Program-made: the position numbers and the translations under genes
Shown: one piece after another, positions 26,665 through 34,199 of the stretch
Layout: every line of letters begins with the position of its first letter
How positions within the stretch are numbered: position 1 is the stretch's first letter
The notes under the pieces: model-generated
What the model was told of the DNA's origin: nothing
The model's input: only the letters and a program-made list of their open reading frames with translations
Database searches by the model: none
NCBI GenBank assembly: GCA_035762085.1
Contig: DASTPT010000068.1
Coordinates: 1 to 45,359, forward strand
Source: HRBIN12 sp035762085
GTDB taxonomy: Bacteria > Actinomycetota > UBA4738 > HRBIN12
Direction of reading: 5' to 3'
DNA: 45,359 nucleotides

Positions 26665-26670
26665 AGGGTA
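26665..26670 (-). promoter_or_regulatory. -10 box (TACCCT) for fdhD
   Basis: TANNNT hexamer 7 nt before the fdhD ATG on the minus strand. It decides the start codon and gives a leaderless geometry. Confidence 0.5.
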
Positions 26671-26749
26671 CGGGCTGGGGCGCCTCCGGTCCAGCGCGGC
26701 GGGGACGCGAGCCCATGACCTGCAGTCACGGGACGCCGCGGCGGCCCGC

Positions 26750-26755
26750 TATCCT
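26750..26755 (+). promoter_or_regulatory. -10 box (TATCCT) for fhs
   Basis: TANNNT hexamer giving a predicted start near 26762, so the 16-bp dyad at 26769-26784 would lie just downstream of +1. Confidence 0.5.
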
Positions 26756-26768
26756 TCGGGCGAACCTG

Positions 26769-26784
26769 TTGAACGGCCGGTCAA
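26769..26784. promoter_or_regulatory. 16-bp dyad TTGAACGG/CCGGTCAA, candidate operator of fhs
   Basis: Inverted repeat with one mismatched pair, between the fhs -10 box and the GCGGAGG ribosome-binding site. The half site TTGAACGG recurs in the dyad upstream of the gcvT-like pair (31082-31097). Size and symmetry fit a TetR-family repressor site. Confidence 0.55.
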
Positions 26785-26796
26785 GCGGAGGTCGAG

Positions 26797-28467
26797 ATGA
26801 AGAGCGGACTCGAGATCGCCCAGGAGGCCACCCTCCTTCCCATCACGGAGGTCGCCGCCCGCGCCGGCTTCGTCGAGGACGAGGTCGAGCCGTACGGCCG
26901 GTACCGCGCGAAGATCGCACTCTCCGCATACGACCGACTCGCCGACCGACCCGACGGCAAGCTGATCGTCACGACCGCGATCACGCCGACGAAGGCGGGC
27001 GAGGGCAAGACGACGACCTCGGTGTCCCTGACACAGGGCCTCGGCAAGCTCGGGAAGAACGTCGTGCTGGCGCTGCGGGAGCCCTCGATGGGTCCGGTGT
27101 TCGGGATCAAGGGCGGCGGGACCGGCGGCGGCTACGTCCAGGTCGTTCCGATGGAGGACATCAACCTCCACTTCAACGGCGACTTCCATGCCGTCACCGA
27201 GGCGCACAACATGCTGGCCTCGGCGATGGACGCGTCGATCTACTTCGGCAACCCGCTCGGGATCGACCCGACGTCGATCACGTGGCCTCGCGCGATGGAC
27301 GTCAACGCCCGCGAGCTCCGCTACAGCGTGATCGGCCTGGGCGGGAAGATGCACGGCGTCCCACGCGAGAACCAGTTCGTCATCACCGCGGCCTCCGAGA
27401 TCATGGCGATCCTCGCGCTCGCCGAGGACGTCCACGACCTCCGTCGGCGCCTGGGCAGCGTCGTGATCGCGAGCACGTACGACGGCGAGCCCGTCACCGC
27501 CGAGCAGCTGAAGGTCGCCGGCGCGATGACGGTGATCATGAAGGACGCGCTCAAGCCGAACCTCGTCCAGACGCTCGAGGGACAGCCCGTGATGATCCAC
27601 GCGGGGCCCTTCGGGAACATCGCGCACGCGAACAGCTCGATCATCCAGGACCGGATCGCGCTCAAGCTCGGCGACTACGTGGTCACCGAGGGCGGGTTCG
27701 CGTCGGACCTGGGCTTCCAGAAGTTCTGCGACATCGTGTGCCGGCTCGGCGGGTTCGTCCCGAGCGCGGCGGTGCTCGTCACCACCGTTCGGGCGATGAA
27801 GTACCACGGCGGGGTGCCGTTCGAGGAGCTGGACACCGAGAACCTCGATGCGATCCGGCTCGGAGCCGAGAACCTCGGCGCCCACATCGAGATCGTGAGG
27901 GCCTACGGGCTGCCCTGCGTGGTCGCGATCAACCGGTTCCCGTCCGACACCGACGAGGACATCGCGCTCGTCGGGGAGCTCGCGGGGGAGGTCGGCGCGG
28001 AGACGACCGTCGTCAACGAGGGGTTCCTGAAAGGCGGGGACGGCGCGATCGACCTGGCCGAGGCCGTCGTCGCGGCGACGGACAAGCCGAACGGTTTCCA
28101 GCTGCTCACGCCCGAGGGGACACCGATCAAGCAGCAGGTCGAGGCGATCGCGACGCGTCTGTACGGGGCCGACGGCGTCGACTACCTCCCGCAGGCCGAG
28201 AAGGACATCGCACGCATGGACGCGCTCGGCTTCGGCACCTACCCGGTGTGCATGGCCAAGACCCACCTGTCGCTCACGCACGAGCCGACGTGGGTGAACC
28301 GTCCGCGCGGCTGGCGCCTCCCGATCCGCGGCGTGGTCCCGAGCGCCGGCGCGGGCTTCGTCGTGGCGCTGTGCGGCGACATGCAGCGGATGCCGGGACT
28401 CGGTCGGGTGCCCGCGTTCACGAAGATCGACATCGACGAGCGGGGCCGGACCGTCGGCCTCTTCTGA
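26797..28467 (+). CDS. fhs: Formate-tetrahydrofolate ligase
   Basis: Couples formate, THF and ATP to 10-formyl-THF, or runs in reverse to release formate and make ATP. 556 residues, full length. Motifs: TPTKAGEGKTTTSVSLTQGL (P-loop), LREPSMGPVFGIKGGGTGGGYVQVVPMEDINLHF (family signature region), HAGPFGNIAHANSS, and TVRAMKYHGGVP. GGAGG 5 nt before the ATG. Head-to-head with the fdh genes, it links the folate C1 pool with formate oxidation. Convergent with a small zinc-ribbon gene. Confidence 0.96.
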   Translation: MKSGLEIAQEATLLPITEVAARAGFVEDEVEPYGRYRAKIALSAYDRLADRPDGKLIVTTAITPTKAGEGKTTTSVSLTQGLGKLGKNVVLALREPSMGPVFGIKGGGTGGGYVQVVPMEDINLHFNGDFHAVTEAHNMLASAMDASIYFGNPLGIDPTSITWPRAMDVNARELRYSVIGLGGKMHGVPRENQFVITAASEIMAILALAEDVHDLRRRLGSVVIASTYDGEPVTAEQLKVAGAMTVIMKDALKPNLVQTLEGQPVMIHAGPFGNIAHANSSIIQDRIALKLGDYVVTEGGFASDLGFQKFCDIVCRLGGFVPSAAVLVTTVRAMKYHGGVPFEELDTENLDAIRLGAENLGAHIEIVRAYGLPCVVAINRFPSDTDEDIALVGELAGEVGAETTVVNEGFLKGGDGAIDLAEAVVAATDKPNGFQLLTPEGTPIKQQVEAIATRLYGADGVDYLPQAEKDIARMDALGFGTYPVCMAKTHLSLTHEPTWVNRPRGWRLPIRGVVPSAGAGFVVALCGDMQRMPGLGRVPAFTKIDIDERGRTVGLF

Positions 28468-28498
28468 GCGCCGGGTACCGAGGGCCGATCCCGCCGGG

Positions 28499-28708
28499 CT
28501 AGGACGCCTCGGCCCGGCCGGTCAGGAGGGTGGGGCCCTCCACGAGGATCCACACGGCCCGCGTGACGGCCTCGCTCCGTTCGAAGTCGAAGATGCCCGG
28601 GCCGTCGGGCGCGGCCTCCCAGACCGAGCCGCACGCGGCGCAGACCCACATCGACTGCGGCTGGGTGTCCTCGCCCCTCGGCGGGGCGCACGTGTGCACG
28701 TACTCCAC
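28499..28708 (-). CDS. 69-aa zinc-ribbon-like protein, unknown
   Basis: GTG start; VEYVHTCAPPRGEDTQPQ then MWVCAACGSVWEAAPDG, with a CxxC pair plus the earlier His and Cys that could complete a zinc site, and a short alpha/beta tail. Not recognised as a named family. GGAGG lies 4 nt upstream. Its leader contains a 34-bp near-perfect inverted repeat whose 3' arm overlaps that ribosome-binding site, so it seems tightly controlled. It follows the two gcvT-like genes but appears to have its own promoter. Confidence 0.65.
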   Translation of the reverse strand: MEYVHTCAPPRGEDTQPQSMWVCAACGSVWEAAPDGPGIFDFERSEAVTRAVWILVEGPTLLTGRAEAS

Positions 28709-28712
28709 GACC

Positions 28713-28746
28713 CCTCCCCGAATCACACGCGTGTGATTCCGGGAGG
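28713..28746. promoter_or_regulatory. 34-bp inverted repeat in the leader of the 69-aa gene
   Basis: A perfect 20-bp palindrome (28720-28739, half site GAATCACACG) is extended after one C/C mismatch by 6-bp arms CCTCCC and GGGAGG. It starts at the end of a TATGCT -10 box and its far arm contains the Shine-Dalgarno of the 69-aa gene. It can be a protein-binding operator or an RNA hairpin hiding the ribosome-binding site; a terminator is less likely as no U-run follows. Confidence 0.7.
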
Positions 28747-28752
28747 AGCATA
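28747..28752 (-). promoter_or_regulatory. -10 box (TATGCT) for the 69-aa gene
   Basis: TANNNT hexamer directly abutting the inverted repeat on the minus strand; the transcript would start inside the first arm of the repeat. Confidence 0.45.
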
Positions 28753-28794
28753 GCAGCCGATCGTCCGCCCGCGGGGATGGGCCCGTGGAGGCGC

Positions 28795-29889
28795 TCAGGC
28801 TCGCGGCCGCAGCTTCTGAGGGTCGTACACGGAGAGCTCGGTCACGGTCGCCCGGACCGTGCCGTCGCCCACGGTCACCTCGACCCGCGTCCCGTCGGCC
28901 GCGTGCGGCGTCTCGAGGACGGCGAGCCCGATCACGCCGAACCGCGGACTGTCGGCGGGGCTCGTGAGCGTCCCGACCGGCTGCCCGTCCCTGGTGACCG
29001 CGGCACCGTACTCGGGCACGTCCGAACCCTCGAGCCGCAGCGTCTTGAAGCGCCTGGGCGGATCGGCGGCGACCGCCGGCAGGGCGTCGGCGCCGAGGAA
29101 CCCCGCGTCGAGCTTCACGAGACGGTCGAACGACAGGTCGTACGGCGTCCCCGCTCCCGGCTCGTAGTCCACGCCGATCACGACCATGCCCGACTCGATC
29201 CGCGCGATCTCGACGCCGTGGGTACCGAAGATCCGCGCGCCGGCGCCCTGGATCGCCCGCCACAGCTCGACGGCCGGGTCGGGATCGGCGATCAGCTCGA
29301 ACCCGAGCTCCCCGGAGAACCCCGTGCGCATCACCCAGGCCGGCACGCCGGCCACCCGCACGCGCTCCGGCCAGAACGAGAAGTACCGCAGCTCCGACAG
29401 GTCCGCCTCCGTCAGGCCCTGAAGCAGCTCGCGCGAGCGCGGTCCCTGGACCGACAGCAGCGGCATCTGCCGGGTCCGGTCCTCGAACCGGACGTCGAGG
29501 CCCTCGAACGCGCTCCCCCACCACTCCTCGTAGCCGGGCGTGTTCGTCATCACCCAGCAGTGGTCGTCCGCGATCCGGTAGACGGTGCCATCGTCCACCA
29601 TGGCGCCGCGCTCGTTCACGAACGCGCCGTACCGGACGCGACCCGGCTCGAGCGAGCGGAGGTCGTTCGTGAAGACCCGCTGCGCGGCCTCGAGGGCGTC
29701 CGGTCCGGACAGGTCCCACTTGACCAGCGGGTACACGTCCCACATCCCGACGTCCGTGCGGATCGCCTCGTACTCGGCGGCGACGTCGCCGAGCGTCGCC
29801 GTCCACATCCATCCATCGAAGTCCTCGAACTCCGCCCCCTGCCCGGCCTGCAGGTCGTACCAGACCGACCTGACCGGCTCGTCGGCCAT
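28795..29889 (-). CDS. GcvT/DmdA-like THF-dependent methyl- or aminomethyl-transferase (copy 1)
   Basis: 364 residues with the GcvT fold: WDVYPLVKWDLSGPDA near 50-65, FTNDLRSLEPGRVRYGAFVNERGAMVDDGTVYR (folate-pocket region with the conserved DD), VQGPRSRELLQGL, FSGELGFELI and the C-terminal GTLTSPADSPRFGVIGLA beta-barrel. Its length is nearer DmdA (about 369) than the multidomain sarcosine/dimethylglycine dehydrogenases. Such enzymes move a methyl or CH2 group from a donor to THF. No gcvH/gcvP nearby, so glycine cleavage itself is unlikely. Second gene of a two-gene tandem; 24 nt behind copy 2. Substrate unknown. Confidence 0.87.
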   Translation of the reverse strand: MADEPVRSVWYDLQAGQGAEFEDFDGWMWTATLGDVAAEYEAIRTDVGMWDVYPLVKWDLSGPDALEAAQRVFTNDLRSLEPGRVRYGAFVNERGAMVDDGTVYRIADDHCWVMTNTPGYEEWWGSAFEGLDVRFEDRTRQMPLLSVQGPRSRELLQGLTEADLSELRYFSFWPERVRVAGVPAWVMRTGFSGELGFELIADPDPAVELWRAIQGAGARIFGTHGVEIARIESGMVVIGVDYEPGAGTPYDLSFDRLVKLDAGFLGADALPAVAADPPRRFKTLRLEGSDVPEYGAAVTRDGQPVGTLTSPADSPRFGVIGLAVLETPHAADGTRVEVTVGDGTVRATVTELSVYDPQKLRPRA

Positions 29890-29913
29890 CTCGTCCCCCC
29901 TTCGGTTTCGCGA

Positions 29914-31029
29914 TCAGCTACGCGGACGGGTCTTCTGCGTGTCGTACAGCGGCAGGACGTCGACCGTCGCGGTCGCGGTCCCCTCGCCGAGCGCGACCTC
30001 GAGATCGATCCCTGTCGCCGACAGGTCGGTGCGCACGACGGCCATCCCGATCTTGCCGAACCGGGGGCTGTCGGTCGGGCTGGTCAGGACGCCGACCTCC
30101 TCGCCGTCCTTCGTGACGGTCGCGCCGTACTCGGGCAGCTCGTCGGCCTCGTACCGCAGCGTCACGAACCGGTTCGGCGGCGACGCCGCGATCTCCCTGA
30201 GGCGCTCCCTGCCCACGAACTCGACCGGCGCGTCGAGCGCGACCAGCCGCTCGAGGTTGAAGTCGTACGGGGAGCGCTGGTGGGCCTCGTAGTCGTAGTC
30301 GGTCACGATGAGGCCGGCCTCGATCCGCAGGATCTCGATCGCCTCGACCCCGAACGGGGTGACGCCGGCGCTCACCACAACGTTCCACAGCGCCGCCGCG
30401 TCGGCGGGGTCCGTGAGGAACAGCTCGAACCCGAGCTCGCCGCCGTACGCCGTCCTGGACACGTACACGGGCACCCCGCCGACCTGCACGGGTTCCGGGA
30501 TGAAGCGGAAGTACCGCAGCGCCTCGCGGGACAGGTCGGCGTCGGTGAGCGACTGGACGACCTCGCGCGAGCGCGGCCCGATCACACCGAGGTGCGGCAT
30601 CTTCGGCGCGATCCACTCGACCTCGACGTCGAAGCCCTCGAGCATGTCGCGGAAGTAGTCCTGGTGGTCCTTCCCGTTCGTCATCACCCAGCAGTGGTCG
30701 GGCCGGCCGGTGTTGTAGACGGTCCCGTCGTCGACCATCAGACCGTCGCGGTCGAGGAATGCGCCGTAGCGGACCTGTCCCACCTCCAGGCTCGTCGCGT
30801 CGTTCGAGAAGATGTGCTGCGCCGCCCGCCTCGCGTCCGGACCGCGGAAGTCCCACTTGTTCAGCGGCGAGACGTCCCACACGGCCACGTCCTCACGCGC
30901 AGCCTCGTATTCCTTCCGAACGTCGCCGAAGCCCTCGAGCCACAGCCACCCGCCGTCGGCGACGTGGGACCCGCCCTGCGCCGCGGTGATCTCGTGGAAG
31001 GCCGTCCTGATCGCGTCTTCGTCCGCCAT
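29914..31029 (-). CDS. GcvT/DmdA-like THF-dependent transferase (copy 2)
   Basis: 371 residues, clearly a paralogue of the next gene: both share the WDV-P-KWD, FxND..SLE.G.VRYGAF, MVDDGTVY, GPRSRE, LRYF.F.PE, GELGFEL and LTSP.DSPRFG.IG.A blocks in the same order, but differ widely elsewhere, so this is an old duplication with probable change of substrate. ATG 31029 chosen for the GGGGGAG 6 nt upstream; an earlier in-frame ATG lies too far 5'. A TTGAnCGG-type dyad covers its probable -35 region. Works presumably with fhs and formate dehydrogenase to feed C1 units into the folate pool. Confidence 0.87.
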   Translation of the reverse strand: MADEDAIRTAFHEITAAQGGSHVADGGWLWLEGFGDVRKEYEAAREDVAVWDVSPLNKWDFRGPDARRAAQHIFSNDATSLEVGQVRYGAFLDRDGLMVDDGTVYNTGRPDHCWVMTNGKDHQDYFRDMLEGFDVEVEWIAPKMPHLGVIGPRSREVVQSLTDADLSREALRYFRFIPEPVQVGGVPVYVSRTAYGGELGFELFLTDPADAAALWNVVVSAGVTPFGVEAIEILRIEAGLIVTDYDYEAHQRSPYDFNLERLVALDAPVEFVGRERLREIAASPPNRFVTLRYEADELPEYGATVTKDGEEVGVLTSPTDSPRFGKIGMAVVRTDLSATGIDLEVALGEGTATATVDVLPLYDTQKTRPRS

Positions 31030-31080
31030 CGCGTGCTCCCCCGTCCCGTCCGTCGTCGACGGGGGTAATCCAAGCACGGC

Positions 31081-31098
31081 ATTGACTCGCCGTTCAAT
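31081..31098. promoter_or_regulatory. Dyad TTGACTCG/CCGTTCAA, candidate operator of the gcvT-like pair
   Basis: On the minus strand it contains TTGAACGG, the same half site as in the fhs dyad, and the outer flanks extend symmetry to 18 bp (A...T). TTGAAC within it can serve as -35, with TTGGAT 18 nt further as a weak -10, so a bound protein would block the promoter. Confidence 0.55.
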
Positions 31099-31176
31099 CC
31101 CGCAGGTGGGCCGAGCGAGCCCGCCGGCGCTCCGACGTGGGCATTTGACACGCTCCGGCAGGATGGAGGACCCGAT

Positions 31177-31680
31177 ATGGATGAAGGGGGGAGCGCCGTG
31201 GATCTCGGCGTCGTGCTCCTGTCGGGCATCGGCATCGTCGTCCTACTCGTCCGCCGCGCGGTCGGTCCGAGGCGCCTGCTCGGGGCGCTCCTGATGGTCG
31301 TCGTGCTCGCCGCACCGGCCTCCGCGCTCGGCCGGGCGGAACGAACAGCGCTCCGCGCCGTCAACGGCGCCCGCGTGGCGCACGGGCTCGATCCGCTGCG
31401 CGCCACCCAGCGCCTGTCGCGGTACGCGGAGCGTCACGCCCGCCGGATGGCCCGGGCGGGCGAGGTCTTCCACTCCGACCTGTCCTTCCCGAAGCCGCCC
31501 GGCTGGCGATGCGCGGGTGAGAACGTCGGGATGGGCCGCTCGATCCGCTCGGTGCACCGGCGTTTCATGCGGAGCCCGAGCCACCGAGGCAACATCCTGG
31601 ACGGACGCTTCGAGCGCATCGGGCTCGGGATCGTCCGAGCCCGCGGCGTCATCTGGGAGACGCAGGTGTTCGTCGGCTGA
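31177..31680 (+). CDS. CAP-domain (SCP/PR1-like) exported protein
   Basis: 167 residues. N-terminal region has two hydrophobic stretches (about 8-25 and 33-50, the latter ending APASALG like a signal-peptide site), followed by a CAP domain: AERTALRAVNGARVAHGLDPLRATQRLSRYAERHARRMA, FHSDLSF, GENVGMG, FMRSPSHRGNILDGRFERIGLGIV and a WETQVFVG end. The paired His and Glu of the CAP cavity are present. Bacterial CAP proteins are extracellular with varied, mostly unknown roles. ATG has GGAGG 7 nt upstream. A perfect TTGACA at 31145-31150 lacks a good -10 at normal spacing. Confidence 0.88.
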   Translation: MDEGGSAVDLGVVLLSGIGIVVLLVRRAVGPRRLLGALLMVVVLAAPASALGRAERTALRAVNGARVAHGLDPLRATQRLSRYAERHARRMARAGEVFHSDLSFPKPPGWRCAGENVGMGRSIRSVHRRFMRSPSHRGNILDGRFERIGLGIVRARGVIWETQVFVG

Positions 31681-31706
31681 GTCACGGCCGGCTCGGCACC
31701 GCCGTC

Positions 31707-32294
31707 TCACCGCCGAGGATGGCGGAACACCTCGTCCTCCGTGACCACGGCATCGACCGACTCGTCGGCGGGCCCGCGCGGCACGGGCGGAACCACCTGC
31801 AGCGCGAACCCGATCGCCACCCGGAACGCGTCCTCGCGCGTGCGCCGGAAGAAGCGGTCGTAGAAGCCGCCCCCGTACCCGACCCGGAACCCCGCCCCGT
31901 CGAACGCGACGCCGGGGGTGACGACGACGTCGATCTCGGCCGACTCCAGCTCCTGCCCCGCCGTGGGCTCGAGCGCACCGAACGCCGCCCGGGCGACGGG
32001 ATCGCCGAGGCGGAACGCCACGGGCGTGATCTCCCCCTCCCGGATCCGCGGGAGCGCGAGCCGGACGCCCCGGTCGGCGAGCGCCTCCAGGAGCGGACCC
32101 GTGTCGACCTCGGACCCGAACGAGGAGAACGCCATCACCGTCCGGGCGCGCCGCAGCTCGGGCAGGGCGAGGAGACGGTCCGCGATCCGGCGGCTCCGCT
32201 CCGCGCGCTCGGCCGCCGGGAGCGCGTCACGCCGCGCCAGGACCTCGCGCCGCAGTGCGCGCTTCGCGCGCTTCAACCGGTGCGACGGGATCAC
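31707..32294 (-). CDS. 5-formyltetrahydrofolate cyclo-ligase
   Basis: ATP-dependent conversion of 5-formyl-THF to 5,10-methenyl-THF, a salvage step of the folate pool. 195 residues; motifs RLKRAKRALRREVLARRDAL at the N-terminus, PRIREGEITPV, DVVVTPGVAFDGAGFRVGYGGGFYDRFF (the GxGGGYYDR signature) and a C-terminal VVTEDEVF. GTG start overlaps the TGA of the LLM gene by 4 nt. Last gene of the long minus-strand run. Confidence 0.93.
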   Translation of the reverse strand: MIPSHRLKRAKRALRREVLARRDALPAAERAERSRRIADRLLALPELRRARTVMAFSSFGSEVDTGPLLEALADRGVRLALPRIREGEITPVAFRLGDPVARAAFGALEPTAGQELESAEIDVVVTPGVAFDGAGFRVGYGGGFYDRFFRRTREDAFRVAIGFALQVVPPVPRGPADESVDAVVTEDEVFRHPRR

Positions 32295-33238
32295 GCCCGG
32301 CCTCGCATGTGCGGGAAGACCTCGCGCGCGATCATCTCGACGCGGTCGGGCGGACCGGCCGGGACCAGCACGGCCCAGGTCGCGCCCGCCGTCTCGAGGC
32401 CCTGGAGCCACCGGATCAGCGAGTCCGCGCTCCCGGCCCACACGTTCGTCTCGAGCATGTTCCGCCGGAACCGCTCCTCGAGCATCGCCCCAGCCTCGTC
32501 CTCGTCGCGTCCCACGACCACGATGCCGGCCCACGTGGCCGCGACGGAGCGTCCGATCTCCTCCGCGGAGCGACGGAGGAGGTCGGCCTTGCGCGCGAAC
32601 TCGGGGGTCGACATCCCCCAGCCGTTCCAGGCGTCGGCCTCGGCCGCCGCGAGGCGCACCACGGCGTCGGCGAAGCCGCCGATCCACACCGGGGGTCCGC
32701 CGGGATCCCGCGGCCGCGGCAGGAGCGGTCCCGCGGCGGGCGGCACCCACGCGCCCCCCGGCCACGGCCGGCCGGCGAGGAGCGATCTCACCGCGCGCAC
32801 GGTCTCGACGACGTGCGGGCGACGCTCGTCCTTCTCCAGGTAGGGCAGGCCGAACGCGTCGTGCTCAGGCCGGTCGATCGGGTCGCCCGTGCCGATGCCG
32901 AGGATCATCCGGCCGCCGCTCACGTCGTCGAGCGTCGCCGCGAGCTTCGCGAGCAGGCCGGCCGGCCGCAGCGACGCCCGCGCGACGAGCGTGCCGATCG
33001 CGACGCGCTCCGTCGCAGCCGCGACGGCCGCGAGCGTGGAGAACGCCTCGAGCGACGGCCGATCCGCCGCGGCGCCCGGCGGGAAGAGATGGTCGAACGC
33101 GAACACGCCGTCGTACCCGAGCTCCTCGGCTCGGCGCGCGAAGGAGAGGACCCGCGTCGGATCGCCCGAGAACAGCGGCAGCATCAGGCCGACCCGCAAC
33201 GGCCGTCCCTCGAGCCGCCCGCGCCCGCGATCCCTCAC
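32291..33238 (-). CDS. LLM-class flavin/F420-dependent oxidoreductase
   Basis: 315-residue luciferase-like monooxygenase-fold protein. VGLMLPLFSGDPTRVLSFARRAEELGYDGVFAFDHLF opens the barrel; GTLVARASLRPAGLLAKLAATLDDVSGGRMILGIGTGD is the typical cofactor loop; PVWIGGFADAVVRLAAAEADAWNGWG follows. F420 or FMN use cannot be told apart here. GTG start inside a GTGA overlap with the ROK gene; a TTG 12 codons later is an alternative. Coupled on both sides. Substrate unknown. Confidence 0.86.
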   Translation of the reverse strand: MRDRGRGRLEGRPLRVGLMLPLFSGDPTRVLSFARRAEELGYDGVFAFDHLFPPGAAADRPSLEAFSTLAAVAAATERVAIGTLVARASLRPAGLLAKLAATLDDVSGGRMILGIGTGDPIDRPEHDAFGLPYLEKDERRPHVVETVRAVRSLLAGRPWPGGAWVPPAAGPLLPRPRDPGGPPVWIGGFADAVVRLAAAEADAWNGWGMSTPEFARKADLLRRSAEEIGRSVAATWAGIVVVGRDEDEAGAMLEERFRRNMLETNVWAGSADSLIRWLQGLETAGATWAVLVPAGPPDRVEMIAREVFPHMRGRA

Positions 33239-34194
33239 GGTCGGCGGCCCAGCTCCTCCAGGGCGAGCGCCGCCGCCCCGACGGCGCCGGCGTCGGGGCC
33301 GAGCTGCGCCGCCACGATCGGCACCGTGGGTCGCCAGGCCGGCCCCTCGACCGTGTCGCGGAACGCGACCCGGGCGGGCTCGAGCAGCAGGTCGCCGGCC
33401 GCGATCGCCCCGCCGCCCACGACGACGACCTCGGGGTCCAGGACGTTCACGAGCCCCGCGATCCCGATCCCGAGACGGGTCCCCGCGACGCCGAGGATCT
33501 CGACCGCCGTCGGGTCGCCCTCGAGCGCGGCGCGCGTCACGTTCGCCCCAGTCACGGCCTCGGGATCGCCGGCCGCCAGGCGCGCGAGCACGGAGCCGGG
33601 ATCGTCCCGCGCCGCCTCGCGCCCGAGGCGACCGATCGCGCTGCCCGAGGCGACCGTCTCCCAGCATCCGTGGTTCCCGCAGCCGCAGACCGGGCCGAGC
33701 GGCTCGACGACGATGTGACCGATCTCGGCCGCGAAGCCGTGGGCGCCGCGGAACAACCGCCCGTCGGCGATGATCCCCCCGCCGATGCCGGTCCCCACCG
33801 TCACGAGCAGGAGGTGCCGGTACCCGCGGCCGGCCCCGAAGCGGAACTCCGCGTACGCCGCCACGTTCGCATCGTTGTCGAGCTGGCACGGCACGCCGAT
33901 CGCCGAGCCCATGCGCTCGGCGATCGGGAGGTCCCGCCAGGCCAGGTTCGGCGCGTATCGCAGGACCCCGTGCGCGACGTCCACGATCCCTGCTGCCCCG
34001 ACGCCGACCGCGACGACCTCCCCGGTCATGAGCCCGCCCGCGGCCTCGACCATCCGCGCCATCGTGGCCTCCTCGTCGTCCGCGGGGGTCGCGGCCTCGT
34101 TCCGGTCGAGGATGCCGCCGTCGCGCGCCGTCCGGACGGCGAGGATCTTCGAGCCGCCCACGTCGACGCCGATCGCCTCCCCTGGGTCGCTCAT
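33235..34194 (-). CDS. ROK-family sugar kinase, probable glucokinase
   Basis: 319 residues. ATP site IGVDVGGSKILAV at the N-terminus, DNDANVAAYAEFRFGAGRG with the catalytic Asp, TVGTGIGGGII, HGFAAEIGHIVVEPLGPVCGCGNHGCWETVASG (ROK zinc motif CGCGxxGCWE, with the His ligand before it), and a second GGG nucleotide loop VVGGGAIAAGD. No DNA-binding domain, so an enzyme rather than a NagC-type repressor. In Streptomyces the main glucokinase lies in a similar neighbourhood (from memory). Start could also be the GTG just before the ATG. Confidence 0.9.
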   Translation of the reverse strand: MSDPGEAIGVDVGGSKILAVRTARDGGILDRNEAATPADDEEATMARMVEAAGGLMTGEVVAVGVGAAGIVDVAHGVLRYAPNLAWRDLPIAERMGSAIGVPCQLDNDANVAAYAEFRFGAGRGYRHLLLVTVGTGIGGGIIADGRLFRGAHGFAAEIGHIVVEPLGPVCGCGNHGCWETVASGSAIGRLGREAARDDPGSVLARLAAGDPEAVTGANVTRAALEGDPTAVEILGVAGTRLGIGIAGLVNVLDPEVVVVGGGAIAAGDLLLEPARVAFRDTVEGPAWRPTVPIVAAQLGPDAGAVGAAALALEELGRRP

Positions 34195-34199
34195 CACGC

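Noticed and set aside
28713..28746. Inverted repeat as a Rho-independent terminator of the gcvT-like genes
   Set aside because: It lies 49 nt or more after that stop but directly after a -10 box and over the next ribosome-binding site, and no U-run follows; a regulatory role fits better.
31145..31150. Perfect TTGACA as the promoter of the CAP-domain gene
   Set aside because: No TANNNT hexamer lies 16-18 nt downstream, so I did not list it as a promoter.
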